From positions 62,001 to 126,000 of the forward strand of contig NZ_VNHS01000012.1 of the NCBI RefSeq assembly GCF_008124765.1: a stretch of 64,000 bases of DNA, in the 5' to 3' direction. Below the pieces are notes generated by a model. That model was not told the DNA's origin and searched no databases. It was given only the letters and a program-made list of their open reading frames with translations. Positions 35,039 through 43,950 of this stretch are shown here, piece after piece (position 1 is the stretch's first letter; each line of letters starts with the position of its first letter). The stretch is from Paenibacillus methanolicus (GTDB lineage Bacteria; Bacillota; Bacilli; Paenibacillales; Paenibacillaceae). The translations under genes and the position numbers were made by a program.

Positions 35039-36246
35039 TGGCACAGTTTGCTTACCATGTGAAGAGTTCAAGCGGCAGGCAGCTGAAAGGCAAAATTTCG
35101 GCGATGGATAAAGCGACGGCCGTCGAAGAGCTCCGCAAACGCGGCCTGATCGTCATGTCTTTGCAGGAAGAGCGCAACACCATCCTGCAAATGGATCTTT
35201 ACATTGGCAATCCGGTCAAAATGCAGCATTTCATTATCTATTGCCGCCAGTTCGCGACGTTGATTCGAGCGGGCGTCACGATCCTCGACGCGACGGGCAT
35301 TCTGGCGCAGCAGACGGAGAGCAAGCCGCTGAAGAAGGCGCTGACCGAGGTTCACTCCAGTTTGTTGAAAGGCAATGCGTTCTCGACGGCTGCGGCGGAG
35401 CATAAACGTATTTTCCCCTCGATGTTCACGAATATGATTCGCGCGGGCGAAGAGTCCGGCGATATCGAGGGAACGTTGGAGCGGCTGGCGGTATTCTTCG
35501 AGAAGGCGCATACGACGCGGGAGAAGATAAAGTCTGCGCTGACGTATCCGATGGTAGTCGGTTTTCTGGCTATTGCCGCCGTTGTCTACCTGTTGAAATC
35601 CGTTGTTCCGCAATTCGTAGACATGTTTGAATCTATGGATGCCGAATTGCCTGCCATTACGAAGATGGTTATGGCGCTTAGCGATAGTTTGTCGGAACAA
35701 TGGTATATTTGGCTGTTCGGATTACTTGCATTAGTTGCAGGCTTCTTTATTCTCAAACGGACCTCGCATGGCGCCTATATGATCGATTATTTCTTGCTGA
35801 AGATTCCGATCTTCGGCAAACTGTCGCAGAAAGGCGTCATCGCCCAGATGGCACGGACGTTATCTTCGCTTTATGCGAGCGCGGTTCCGATGCTTCAATC
35901 TCTAACAATTGTCGAAGAGATTGTCGATAATAAAGTTATCAGCAAGTATATCCGTCAATCGGCAGATTCTCTTAGGCAAGGCAATCCGCTCTCGGATCCG
36001 CTCAAGAAAGCGTGGGTGTTCCCACCGCTTGTCACGCAGATGATCGCGATAGGAGAAGAGACGGGATCGCTTGATCTCATGCTCGCTAAGGTCGCGGACT
36101 TCTATGAGATGGATGTCGAGAACACGGTTGATCGCTTGAAGTCTCTGATTGAACCGTTATTACTTGTGTTTTTAGCTGGTGTAGTAGGTGTTATCGTCGC
36201 TTCGATCATGTTGCCGATGTTCAGTATGTACGAGCAAATGTCTTAG
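35038..36246 (+). CDS. pilC: type IV pilus inner-membrane platform protein PilC
   Basis: 402 residues with two GspF domains (~65-190 and ~265-390), each ending in membrane helices; three main hydrophobic segments. Motifs include FCRQFATLIRAGV-like FIIYCRQFATLI, GEESGDIEGTL and GEETGSLDLML, the paired family signatures. Links the ATPases to the growing pilus. Part of the pilBTC operon. Confidence 0.95.
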   Translation: MAQFAYHVKSSSGRQLKGKISAMDKATAVEELRKRGLIVMSLQEERNTILQMDLYIGNPVKMQHFIIYCRQFATLIRAGVTILDATGILAQQTESKPLKKALTEVHSSLLKGNAFSTAAAEHKRIFPSMFTNMIRAGEESGDIEGTLERLAVFFEKAHTTREKIKSALTYPMVVGFLAIAAVVYLLKSVVPQFVDMFESMDAELPAITKMVMALSDSLSEQWYIWLFGLLALVAGFFILKRTSHGAYMIDYFLLKIPIFGKLSQKGVIAQMARTLSSLYASAVPMLQSLTIVEEIVDNKVISKYIRQSADSLRQGNPLSDPLKKAWVFPPLVTQMIAIGEETGSLDLMLAKVADFYEMDVENTVDRLKSLIEPLLLVFLAGVVGVIVASIMLPMFSMYEQMS

Positions 36247-36275
36247 GTTTGAAATTACATCTAGGAGGAATGAAC

Positions 36276-36704
36276 ATGTTGGCCAAAGCATTGAAACGTA
36301 TGAATAAGGAAGAGAAGGGCTTTACGCTGATCGAGCTTCTTGCCGTAATCGTTATTTTGGGGATTATTGCGGTTATCGCGGTGCCTATGATTCTCGGTAT
36401 TATTAATAATACGGAGGAAGATGCGGATGTCGCTACAGGAAGACAAGTTTACGAGGCAGCACGTCTTTATAACATTGCAGAAGGTCTAGGTAATGTGGAT
36501 GTTACCCTTGCGACGCTTATCACTCAAAACTATCTAGAAGCCGGCATCATGCTTCCTAGTACAAAAGTACGGATTCTGAATGGATTGGTAGACTATGATG
36601 CTAATGGAGTTCTTATTGATGTATCGTTTACTAGCGATGATGCGAGAACTAACGTAATCGGCCGAGTAACTCGTGCGCAAATCGACGCTGGTGAAGCCGA
36701 CTAA
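36276..36704 (+). CDS. type IV prepilin (major pilin candidate)
   Basis: 142 residues. Short Lys/Glu leader ending KG, then FTLIELLAVIVILGIIAVIAVP, a textbook class III signal with Glu5. The mature domain is short (~120 residues), acidic and lacks cysteines. The ATG at 36276 is 7 bases after AGGAGG; upstream ATGs at 36249 and 36270 are too far from, or too close to, that site. Codon use is more AT-rich than neighbours and a terminator follows, as expected for a highly expressed pilin. Confidence 0.9.
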   Translation: MLAKALKRMNKEEKGFTLIELLAVIVILGIIAVIAVPMILGIINNTEEDADVATGRQVYEAARLYNIAEGLGNVDVTLATLITQNYLEAGIMLPSTKVRILNGLVDYDANGVLIDVSFTSDDARTNVIGRVTRAQIDAGEAD

Positions 36705-36719
36705 TAATGTCATACCTTT

Positions 36720-36752
36720 AGGAACCGGAACTCGTTCCGGTTCCTTTCCTTT
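36720..36752 (+). terminator. terminator after the pilin gene
   Basis: GGAACCGGAA-CTCG-TTCCGGTTCC stem followed by TTTCCTTT, 15 bases past the pilin stop. It could let the pilin be made in excess over downstream pilD and pilMN. Confidence 0.8.
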
Positions 36753-36786
36753 AACCCTTAAACCCTAACGAAAGTGGCCATCAACC

Positions 36787-37542
36787 ATGACAATCGGAAT
36801 TGCCATCTACCTGTTCATCCTCGGTCTAGTCTGCGGTTCGTTCTACAATGTGGTAGGCTTGCGCGTTCCGGCGAAGCAATCGGTTGTCCGGCCGCCTTCG
36901 CATTGTACAAGCTGCAGTACTCGGCTGCGAAGCCGTGATCTCATCCCCGTCGCCAGCTATTTGCTCGCGAAGGGCAAGTGCCGTCACTGCGGCGCGAAAG
37001 TGTCGTTCGTCTATCCACTGGGCGAGCTGCTGACCGGCTTGTTATTCGTCGCGATGTTCCTACGGTTCGGCCTTACCCTCGAATTAGTCGCAGCGTTGCT
37101 GCTCATCAGTTTAGCCGTCATCATTACGGTATCCGATTTGAAATACATGCTCATTCCGAACAAGATTTTACTAGCTTTTCTGCCGCTGCTCGTCCTGGCG
37201 AGGATCATTCACCATGATATGCCGCTGTGGCAGTATGCGCTGGGGGCGATTTTCGGAGGCGGCATCCTGTTGCTTGTTAATCTAGTCTCCGGAGGCAAAA
37301 TGGGTCTCGGAGACGTCAAGCTGTTCGCCGTATTCGGCCTTATCCTCGGAGTCCCGAATACAATCGTCGCGTTATTGCTCGCTTGCTTGCTGGGCACCGT
37401 CATCGGTCTAACCTTGCAGCTGCTTCACCTTATCCAACGAAAACAACCAGTCCCGTTTGGGCCATTTTTGGCATTGGGCACGATCATTGCATTCGCCTAT
37501 GGACAGACGATCATCGACGGGTACTTTTCCATAATCGCTTAA
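36787..37542 (+). CDS. pilD: prepilin peptidase PilD (A24 family)
   Basis: 251 residues, 7-8 membrane helices. The cytoplasmic loop holds the two CxxC pairs (CTSC and CRHC) seen in bifunctional peptidase/N-methyltransferases. The aspartates are in SDLKYMLIPN and GLGDVKL, the A24 catalytic pair. It cleaves the leaders of the pilins encoded here and methylates the new N-terminus. Confidence 0.95.
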   Translation: MTIGIAIYLFILGLVCGSFYNVVGLRVPAKQSVVRPPSHCTSCSTRLRSRDLIPVASYLLAKGKCRHCGAKVSFVYPLGELLTGLLFVAMFLRFGLTLELVAALLLISLAVIITVSDLKYMLIPNKILLAFLPLLVLARIIHHDMPLWQYALGAIFGGGILLLVNLVSGGKMGLGDVKLFAVFGLILGVPNTIVALLLACLLGTVIGLTLQLLHLIQRKQPVPFGPFLALGTIIAFAYGQTIIDGYFSIIA

Positions 37543-37549
37543 ACGGGAT

Positions 37550-39082
37550 GTGAATAGAGAGATGTTGTCCACCGGAACGAAAAAAATCGGCTTCACGATC
37601 AACGAGTCCGGCATTCGTTACGCTGCCTTGCGCAAAAAGAAAAAATGGGAAATCGACCGTATGGGCTTCCTCCCGCTTCCCAAGGGTCTGATCGTCGAGG
37701 ATCAGATCGTCAATGCGGAGAGCATCCGCATTTCGCTGATGCAATGGGTCAAGCAGGAACGGTTGACCGGCGCGTCGGTCACGCTGGCGGTTCCGACATC
37801 CATGATCATTGTCCGGAAGATGCGCATTCCGACGACGAACGCGAAGGAATTGCGTCATCTCATCGAGCTTGAGGTCGAGACGACGCTGCATCTTCCGTTC
37901 GAGAATCCGGTCTATGATTACGTCCGGATCGGGGCGGACGAGGAAAGCACGCAGGTGCTAATCTTCGCGGCGCCGAGCCTGTGGATCGAGACCTGCTCCG
38001 ACTTGCTGCACGACGCCGGGCTTCGCGTGAAGAGCGCCGGGATCGCCGCTTCGGCGCTAGCCAAATCGTTGTTCTCGCAGCAGCAAGAACCGGTCAGCGA
38101 AACGATGGTCGTCAATATCGGCGACAATGTGCTGGACGTCTACATGTTCCACGAAGGCAATCCGATTTTCATGCGCGCCATTAATTTGTATGAGACGTCG
38201 GGGCATGAGGACGGGAAATTGAACGACCTTCAGTTGTCCGAAGTGACGGCCGAATTGTCGCGAATGCTCAACTTCTATCAGTTTGGCCTGCATGAGGGCG
38301 CCTCGCGGATTACGAAGACGATTATCGCCGGCAGAGCCGGTTCCCGGGCGGCGCTGGCGGGCGCGCTGCGGGAAACGCAGCCGGAAATCGCGGTCGCGGA
38401 AGCGGTACACGGCGAATTCGGGCAAGGAACCGCGCATGAATTCGAATTCGAATCCTACTTGGTCGCCGCCGGATTGGCGCTGCCGGACGAGCAGTTGTTC
38501 CACATTAATCTGCTGCCGCGTGTTGACCGGGAGCAAAAGCTGTTCCCCGTTGTTGTCACATCGGCATTCGCGCTCTGGATCGTGCTCCTTGGTCTGTGCA
38601 TCTTTATGTATGTGCAGAATACATCTCAGATTGCGGAGAACGAAGAACAGATCGCGGCCGCGAACGATCAGCTTGCGCTGCTCAAGAACGATTTTCTTGC
38701 CTCCGCGAGCACGAATTCGAATCCGCTTGCGACCATTGAGGCGATCAAGGCGATGCAGGTCGATGTCGTCGGCATGTTGAAGGAGCTGGAGAGCCGGCTG
38801 CCGGCCAAAAGCGTCATTCAAACCATCGGTTATTCGCAAGAAGGTACGCTCTTGTTGGACGTGAATTTCTATAAAGTGGAGGAAGCGTCGCGTTATCTGT
38901 TCGATCTGCGTCGTATGTCATTTACGCAAGGCGTCGTAATGCAGGGGCTTACGAAACAAGAGGCATCCGCGACGGTCACGGGCGGCGGCGCGAATGTTAC
39001 GATTACGAAGCCATATTCCGCCAACTATATCGTGAGCATCAAGAAAGCGGAAGGAGGCACCGATGATGGAGCAGCTCAGTAA
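37550..39082 (+). CDS. PilM-PilN fusion protein
   Basis: 510 residues. Residues ~8-300 match PilM, an actin-like cytoplasmic ATPase-fold protein (KKIGFTINESGIRYAAL; VVNIGDNVLDVYMF phosphate loop). The short NLLP-type motif NLLPRVDREQ (~323) is the PilN element that normally binds PilM. A single membrane helix follows (~332-354), then a PilN-like coiled coil and ferredoxin-like domain. Both are usually separate genes. Start is either GTG 37550 or ATG 37562; neither has a strong RBS. The stop overlaps pilO by 20 bases. Confidence 0.88.
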   Translation: MNREMLSTGTKKIGFTINESGIRYAALRKKKKWEIDRMGFLPLPKGLIVEDQIVNAESIRISLMQWVKQERLTGASVTLAVPTSMIIVRKMRIPTTNAKELRHLIELEVETTLHLPFENPVYDYVRIGADEESTQVLIFAAPSLWIETCSDLLHDAGLRVKSAGIAASALAKSLFSQQQEPVSETMVVNIGDNVLDVYMFHEGNPIFMRAINLYETSGHEDGKLNDLQLSEVTAELSRMLNFYQFGLHEGASRITKTIIAGRAGSRAALAGALRETQPEIAVAEAVHGEFGQGTAHEFEFESYLVAAGLALPDEQLFHINLLPRVDREQKLFPVVVTSAFALWIVLLGLCIFMYVQNTSQIAENEEQIAAANDQLALLKNDFLASASTNSNPLATIEAIKAMQVDVVGMLKELESRLPAKSVIQTIGYSQEGTLLLDVNFYKVEEASRYLFDLRRMSFTQGVVMQGLTKQEASATVTGGGANVTITKPYSANYIVSIKKAEGGTDDGAAQ

Positions 39083-39836
39083 AAACCGCACGTTGTTCAT
39101 TTTGCTATTCGCCATGCTGTTCTTGATCCTCTTCGTTCTCTATCAGTACGTCGTCATGCCTTCTTCCGATAAGCTGCCTGACCAAGAGGACGAGATTAGC
39201 CGGTTGGCGGATCAACAGAGGATTTTGGAGCGGCAGAAGGAGAAGAAGTCGAGCCAAGATGCCGCTTATGCGGAAGAGAGCGTGCAAAAAGCGCTTCCGC
39301 TGTGGGATAACACGGAGCAGCTCCTGTTGGATTTCAAGCAGATCGAGAGCAGTTCGAACGCATCCGTCGTCTCCGCGGCTTTCGCCGTAGAAGAAGCCGG
39401 GGGAAGCAAGACGGCGGAGGAAACGGCGGGAACCGAAGAAGAGGCCGAAGCAGCGACTGAAATCAACGCGGGCAAAGTCGTGGTGAATACGGTGTTGAGC
39501 GGCAGGTATGCGGAGATCGTTAGTTTTATCGACGGGTTGCAGAAATTGCCGCGTCTAACGACGATCGATACGCTGGATATTACCAAATCGCTCAGTAATG
39601 TAGGCGGCGCGACGGATATTTCGGTGAACCTCGTGTTCACGGCCTATTTCGATCCATCTTATGCGCAAGCGGTAGAACATATTGTCCAGCCTTATAAGGA
39701 CTATGTGCCGGAAGAAGATGCGGCCAGCGCCATTACCGGGGAAGTACCGCAGAAGGAAGAGACGGAAGAAGCGAAGACGCAGGATGCCACGCTCGGCAAG
39801 ATCGTAGAGTCGGTGGAAGAAGCGAAGACTCCGTAG
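39063..39836 (+). CDS. pilO: PilO-like pilus alignment protein
   Basis: 257 residues. One N-terminal membrane helix (LFILLFAMLFLILFVLY), coiled coil (~40-80), then an alpha/beta domain (SGRYAEIVSFIDGLQKLPRL) typical of PilO. Acidic Glu/Ala-rich insert (~115-135) and tail. It would pair with the PilN part of the upstream fusion to form the periplasm-side alignment complex. GGAAGGAGG RBS within the end of the pilMN gene. No PilP or PilQ, as expected without an outer membrane. Confidence 0.85.
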   Translation: MMEQLSKNRTLFILLFAMLFLILFVLYQYVVMPSSDKLPDQEDEISRLADQQRILERQKEKKSSQDAAYAEESVQKALPLWDNTEQLLLDFKQIESSSNASVVSAAFAVEEAGGSKTAEETAGTEEEAEAATEINAGKVVVNTVLSGRYAEIVSFIDGLQKLPRLTTIDTLDITKSLSNVGGATDISVNLVFTAYFDPSYAQAVEHIVQPYKDYVPEEDAASAITGEVPQKEETEEAKTQDATLGKIVESVEEAKTP

Positions 39837-39849
39837 GTAAAATGCAGAG

Positions 39850-39880
39850 AAAGCCCCTGACTATTAGCGTCAGGGGCTTT
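39850..39880. terminator. bidirectional terminator
   Basis: AAAGCCCCTGAC-TATTAGC-GTCAGGGGCTTT, flanked by A's and T's, between convergent pilO and the 39894-40229 gene. Confidence 0.9.
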
Positions 39881-39893
39881 CCTTGTACCTTAA

Positions 39894-40229
39894 TTAAACC
39901 TTCTCGTTCGTATACCCCACCCGCGAGCTCACCCGCAGCGTCAGCGTCTGCTGCCCCGCGTCCCAGTCCATGGCCGGGACGTCCAGATCGTACAGCCACC
40001 ATTTGCGCAGCTCGCCGGTCGCCTTGTTGTCCTCGAAGTAGAACAGGTTCAGATCGTCCTCGAGCCGCTTGATCTCGTGGCCCGCGTCTGTCGGGACGCT
40101 CTGCACGCGGATAAGCCAGCCGTCGCCGTCCGGCTCCAAGGTGAAGGCGCAGCCGCTTTGGTCGGTATCGAGCAGCAGGCGGCCGATGACTTGCTTGATC
40201 AGCAACTTTTTATGTAGCGCGTTCGTCAT
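39894..40229 (-). CDS. small protein of unknown function downstream of pirin
   Basis: 111 residues, no signal or membrane segment. Amphipathic start (LHKKLLIKQVIGRLLL), mixed alpha/beta, ending in a beta-rich part (QTLTLRVSSRVGY). AAAGGAGA lies 10 bases before ATG 40229; the upstream ATG at 40277 falls inside the pirin gene. It follows pirin by 17 bases in the same direction and is likely co-transcribed. I do not recognise the family. Confidence 0.7.
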   Translation of the reverse strand: MTNALHKKLLIKQVIGRLLLDTDQSGCAFTLEPDGDGWLIRVQSVPTDAGHEIKRLEDDLNLFYFEDNKATGELRKWWLYDLDVPAMDWDAGQQTLTLRVSSRVGYTNEKV

Positions 40230-40246
40230 ACTTGTTGTCTCCTTTA

Positions 40247-40945
40247 TTAAGGCAGATCGATGAGCAGGAATAAGCATTTCTCGCGTGCGTGTATCGTTAG
40301 GGACGGATGATCGACGATGCGGGCGGTATCCCGCCAGCCGAGCTCGTGGCCCTCGTCGATCGCGACGCGGCCCTCGATGACGAACAGGTAGATGCGGCGG
40401 CCTTCCGGCTGCTCGAAATGGATCGTCTGGCCTTCTTCCAGCTCCGAGAGGTACATCGTCAAGTCTTGGTGAATGAAAGCGACGCGTTCGCTCGCTTGGT
40501 GGGAGGCGATCGGCAGCAGGCGGCCTTTCAGCGCGTTCGTGTCGTAGGTGGTCGTCTCATAGGAGGGCGGGAGCTTGCTCTCGTTCGGGCTTACCCAGAT
40601 TTGCAGCAGGTGGCAGTCCTCGTCCCCGGGGTTCACCTCGGAGTGCACGAGGCCGGTACCGGCGGTCATGCGCTGGACGCCGCCCCAGGTGGTGACGGCG
40701 GATTCGCCCGTGCTGTCTTCGTGCTTGAGCTCCCCTTGCAGGACGATGGAGACGATCTCCATCTCGCGGTGCGGGTGGGCGCCGAAGCCGAAGCCGCCCT
40801 GGATGATATCGTTGTTGAAGACGCGAAGCGGGCCGAAGGACGTGTTGTTCTCGTCGTAGTAGTCGCCGAACGAGAAGCTCAGCTGGCTCTTCAGCCACCC
40901 CTTGTCGCCGGCATGTCGCGAGGATGCGGGATAGATGGCAATCAT
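40247..40945 (-). CDS. pirin-family bicupin protein
   Basis: 232 residues. The pirin metal site is visible: FGFGAHPHREMEIVS (His56/His58-type pair and Glu) and GLVHSEVNP. FNNDIIQGG precedes it. YhhW-type pirins are Fe/quercetinase-like enzymes or redox-stress proteins; function here is unassigned. ATG 40945 follows AAAGGAGGG by 7 bases. A much longer open frame upstream to 41716 is antisense to a real gene. Confidence 0.9.
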   Translation of the reverse strand: MIAIYPASSRHAGDKGWLKSQLSFSFGDYYDENNTSFGPLRVFNNDIIQGGFGFGAHPHREMEIVSIVLQGELKHEDSTGESAVTTWGGVQRMTAGTGLVHSEVNPGDEDCHLLQIWVSPNESKLPPSYETTTYDTNALKGRLLPIASHQASERVAFIHQDLTMYLSELEEGQTIHFEQPEGRRIYLFVIEGRVAIDEGHELGWRDTARIVDHPSLTIHAREKCLFLLIDLP

Positions 40946-41122
40946 GGATTTCCCTCCTTTTATGGTTATGTCCACGATACCACGGCGAGGGACTCGCTGG
41001 CAAAACCGTAACGGCCAGCCGTTGTTCGCGTAAGCGGTCGCCGGATAAGAGGAGATTGGCGATAGATGTAGAAACGAATAGCGAGCGGACGGAAACGTCC
41101 GGATCGAGAGGAGCAATCGAAC

Positions 41123-42229
41123 ATGAACAACAAGATAACGCGCGGGAACAAGGGAATGAAGACGCTGGCGGCGCTGCCGCTGGCGACGGCGCTGCTGTTG
41201 GGCGCTAGCGTGCAGGCAATCCCCGCCGCGGGCAATGCCGCGTATGCCGCCGAAGCGGTGCCGGCCGACTTCAAGCTGCAGACGCTGGACGTCGTGATCG
41301 GCGGACGGGCAATCAGCGTGCCGGGCGGCGTCATGAGCGGCCAGACGTACGTCGGGCTGGCTTTCCTGAGCAAGGAGCTCGGGCTGACCGCCGGATGGGA
41401 TGCGAAGACGAAGATCATCTCGGTCGGCGGGAAGTCGAAGAAGCTGTCCATGAAGCCGGTCGACGGCGTGTATCAATATGACGTGAACGGCCATATCCTC
41501 GGGTACGGCGCCGAGCAGCCGGTCATCGTCAAGGGGACGACGTATTTGCCGCTGCGTTTCCTGCTGGAGCAGATGGATTACGAGATCGGATACGATACGG
41601 CCAAGAAGCGGGTGACGATCAAGGAAGCGGCGCGCAATCCGCTGACGTTCGCCAACCGGTCGCTGGATCAGACGAAAGACAAGGTCGAGATGACCATTCA
41701 ATATCCGCAGCTTCAAGGCTTCGCGGATGCCGAGGTACAGAGCAAGATTAACGCGCTGCTGGCCGCGGAAGGCAAAGCGTACGAGACCGCGGGCTTGTCG
41801 TTCGTGAAAGATTTCGGCGGCGCGCAGTGGGACGGGGAATACCCGCTCACCTATGACGTGAACTATACGGTGACGAAGAACGACGGCGGACTGCTAAGCC
41901 TGCATTTCGACGTCTACACGTATTCCGGCGGCGCGCACGGCATGTATGATCTGCAATCGCACACGTACGACCTGAAGACGGGCAAGGAACTGACGCTGCA
42001 GGAAGCGGCGGGCGGCAATGCGAACTATATCGCCATCGTCAACGAGGAGATCAAGCGGCAGATCGAATCGACCGACCTGCCGTTAATCGAGCCGTTCACG
42101 ACGATCGACGCCGACCAGCGTTACTATCTGCGCGGAGATGCGCTCGTGGTTTATTTCAGCTTGTACGAGTATACGCCGTATGCGGCGGGCATTCCGGAGT
42201 TCGTCATTCCGCTGTCCAAATTCAAGTAA
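41123..42229 (+). CDS. exported protein: copper-amine-oxidase stalk domain plus DUF3298/DUF4163
   Basis: 368 residues. Signal peptide with cleavage near AYA-AE (~43). Residues ~50-170 are a CuAO N-terminal-type stalk (GGRAISVPGGVMSGQTYVGL, then VIVKGTTYLPLRFLLEQM), a wall-binding module common in Paenibacillaceae. Residues ~180-368 are DUF4163/DUF3298 (YSGGAHGMYDLQSHTYDLKTG), as in RsiV-like anti-sigma ectodomains and lysozyme-binding proteins. No membrane anchor other than the signal. RBS is GAGAGGAG. Confidence 0.88.
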   Translation: MNNKITRGNKGMKTLAALPLATALLLGASVQAIPAAGNAAYAAEAVPADFKLQTLDVVIGGRAISVPGGVMSGQTYVGLAFLSKELGLTAGWDAKTKIISVGGKSKKLSMKPVDGVYQYDVNGHILGYGAEQPVIVKGTTYLPLRFLLEQMDYEIGYDTAKKRVTIKEAARNPLTFANRSLDQTKDKVEMTIQYPQLQGFADAEVQSKINALLAAEGKAYETAGLSFVKDFGGAQWDGEYPLTYDVNYTVTKNDGGLLSLHFDVYTYSGGAHGMYDLQSHTYDLKTGKELTLQEAAGGNANYIAIVNEEIKRQIESTDLPLIEPFTTIDADQRYYLRGDALVVYFSLYEYTPYAAGIPEFVIPLSKFK

Positions 42230-42253
42230 GCCGCTCGCTGGCGAGCCGCAATC

Positions 42254-42288
42254 AAAAGCCTCCGACCGTTCGCCGGTCGGAGGCTTTT
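42254..42288. terminator. bidirectional terminator
   Basis: AAAAGCCTCCGACC...GGTCGGAGGCTTTT, between the convergent stalk-domain gene and ktrB. Confidence 0.92.
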
Positions 42289-42344
42289 CGCGATCTATCG
42301 AAGGTGTACTCTCTATCCGCGGGCGCATTCTAGTCCGCGCAACC

Positions 42345-43697
42345 TTACTGGCCGACGATCACCTGCTCCTTCGGATACCGGATGCGTACCGGGTGCTCTT
42401 CCTGCTTGAGCGTGAGCAGCAGGTTAATGATGCCGACGCGGCCGATGAGCATCATGACGATCAGGATCAGTTTGCCGGATAGGCTGAGCGCGCCGGTAAT
42501 CCCCGTCGATAGTCCGGTCGTCCCGAAGGCGGAGCACACCTCGAACAGCAGCTGATGCAGCGGATACGGATTGGTCCACGCCATGAGCAGCATCGCGGTG
42601 AACACGAATATCGTGGCGGTGAAGAAGACGATGAACGAGCGGCGGATGTCCTCCTCGAGCAGCTCGCGGCCGAACACCTTCGTATTCGGCGCGCCGCGCA
42701 TGTACGACCACACCGCGGCCAGCATGACGAACATCGTCGTCGTCCGGATGCCGCCGCCGACGCTGCTCGGCGAGGCGCCGATGAACATGAGGCCCGAGAG
42801 CATGAGCAGCGTCGGGGACGACAGCTGGCTAATATCCATCGTCGTGACGCCGCCGCTGCGGGCCGAGATGGAATGGAACAACGAGTAGAAGAACGACTCC
42901 ACCGCCCCATGGTCTTCAAGAAAATGCGTCCGCTCGAACAGGAAGAACGTGACCGTGCCGAGCGTGGCGAGAAAGGCGAACATCAGGAGCGCGATCTTGG
43001 TCAGCAGCGAGAGCCGGTGCCGCTCTTTCGGATGCATAATCCGCCACTTCAGCTCCAGCAAGACGGGGAAGCCGATGCCGCCCGCGACGATGAGCGCCAT
43101 CGTGACGATCTGATAATAGTAGTCGTGCGCGAACGGAATGAGCGAATTGCCGTTCAGATCGAAGCCGGCGTTCGTGAACGCGCTGACCGAGGCGAACAGC
43201 CCGTGGAAGTAGGCGGTGTACCAATGACCGTGATACCCGGTCATTAGCGTATGGGTGCCAAGGAGCAGCGCCCCGGTCACTTCGATAATGACCGCGAGCA
43301 GCAGAATGCTCCGCATCAAGCCCACGAGCCCGGAGAGCGTCGATTGGTTATGGTCGGCCGCGATGAACATGCGCTGCTCCAATCCGATGCGCTGGCCGAA
43401 CAGCAGCCAGAAGAAGGTGCCGAGCGTCATGATGCCGATGCCGCCGATTTGGAACAGGATGATCAGCACGACCAAGCCCGCCGTATTGAACACGTCCGGC
43501 ACGGAGATCACGCTTAAGCCGGTGACGCTGATGGCGCTGGCCGCCGTGAACAGTGCATCGATGAAGCCGATGTCCACATCCTTTTTATGTAGGAGAGGGA
43601 GACGCAGAATCCCGGCGGCGACGAAAGTGGTGATGATATATATGGATACGATCAACTGGACGGGTTTGAGTTTCTTCTTACGTATCGTCGTGCTCAA
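42345..43697 (-). CDS. ktrB: KtrB/TrkH-type potassium channel subunit
   Basis: 450 residues with four M1-P-M2 repeats. The P-loop glycines appear in SVTGLS, TNAGFD, ARSGGVTT and GTTGLST. It moves K+ across the membrane with a KtrA/KtrC RCK partner, which is not adjacent. Start read as TTG/GTG-type: GCATTCCGTTTGAGCACG on the minus strand, with AGGAGGC 6 bases upstream. In Bacillus ktr genes may be controlled by c-di-AMP riboswitches; I do not find one here. Confidence 0.93.
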   Translation of the reverse strand: MSTTIRKKKLKPVQLIVSIYIITTFVAAGILRLPLLHKKDVDIGFIDALFTAASAISVTGLSVISVPDVFNTAGLVVLIILFQIGGIGIMTLGTFFWLLFGQRIGLEQRMFIAADHNQSTLSGLVGLMRSILLLAVIIEVTGALLLGTHTLMTGYHGHWYTAYFHGLFASVSAFTNAGFDLNGNSLIPFAHDYYYQIVTMALIVAGGIGFPVLLELKWRIMHPKERHRLSLLTKIALLMFAFLATLGTVTFFLFERTHFLEDHGAVESFFYSLFHSISARSGGVTTMDISQLSSPTLLMLSGLMFIGASPSSVGGGIRTTTMFVMLAAVWSYMRGAPNTKVFGRELLEEDIRRSFIVFFTATIFVFTAMLLMAWTNPYPLHQLLFEVCSAFGTTGLSTGITGALSLSGKLILIVMMLIGRVGIINLLLTLKQEEHPVRIRYPKEQVIVGQ

Positions 43698-43812
43698 ACG
43701 GAATGCCTCCTGAATGCGGTATAGCGCTAATCATAGCAGATGATGGCACCTGGGGTAAAATGCCTCGAGCGAATATGTGCATGCATTCGACAATTTCCCG
43801 GGCAATGAAAGC

Positions 43813-43849
43813 AAGCGGCGGCACGGCCATGAAGACCGCACCGCCGCTT
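43813..43849 (-). terminator. hairpin terminator after the minus-strand GNAT gene
   Basis: AAGCGGCGG...CCGCCGCTT with an inner GGTC/GGCC-rich stem, lying between the GNAT stop and the ktrB start. Tail on the minus strand is GCTTTCATT, so it is only moderate. Confidence 0.6.
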
Positions 43850-43950
43850 GTTGGCTTCCGTTCGCGTACCCTTAGCTCGAATTTTGTTTGCCGGCTGCAG
43901 AGGAAACAACAAGATTCGCAGCTCTATGGGTTTACCGGCTCAGCGTAGAT

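Noticed and set aside
40946-41716. N-terminal extension of the pirin gene
   Set aside because: It is antisense to the stalk-domain protein gene; the strong RBS and pirin N-terminus are at 40945.
43698-43950. c-di-AMP (ydaO-type) riboswitch upstream of ktrB
   Set aside because: Only a terminator-like hairpin for the GNAT gene is visible; the conserved ydaO core blocks were not found by eye.
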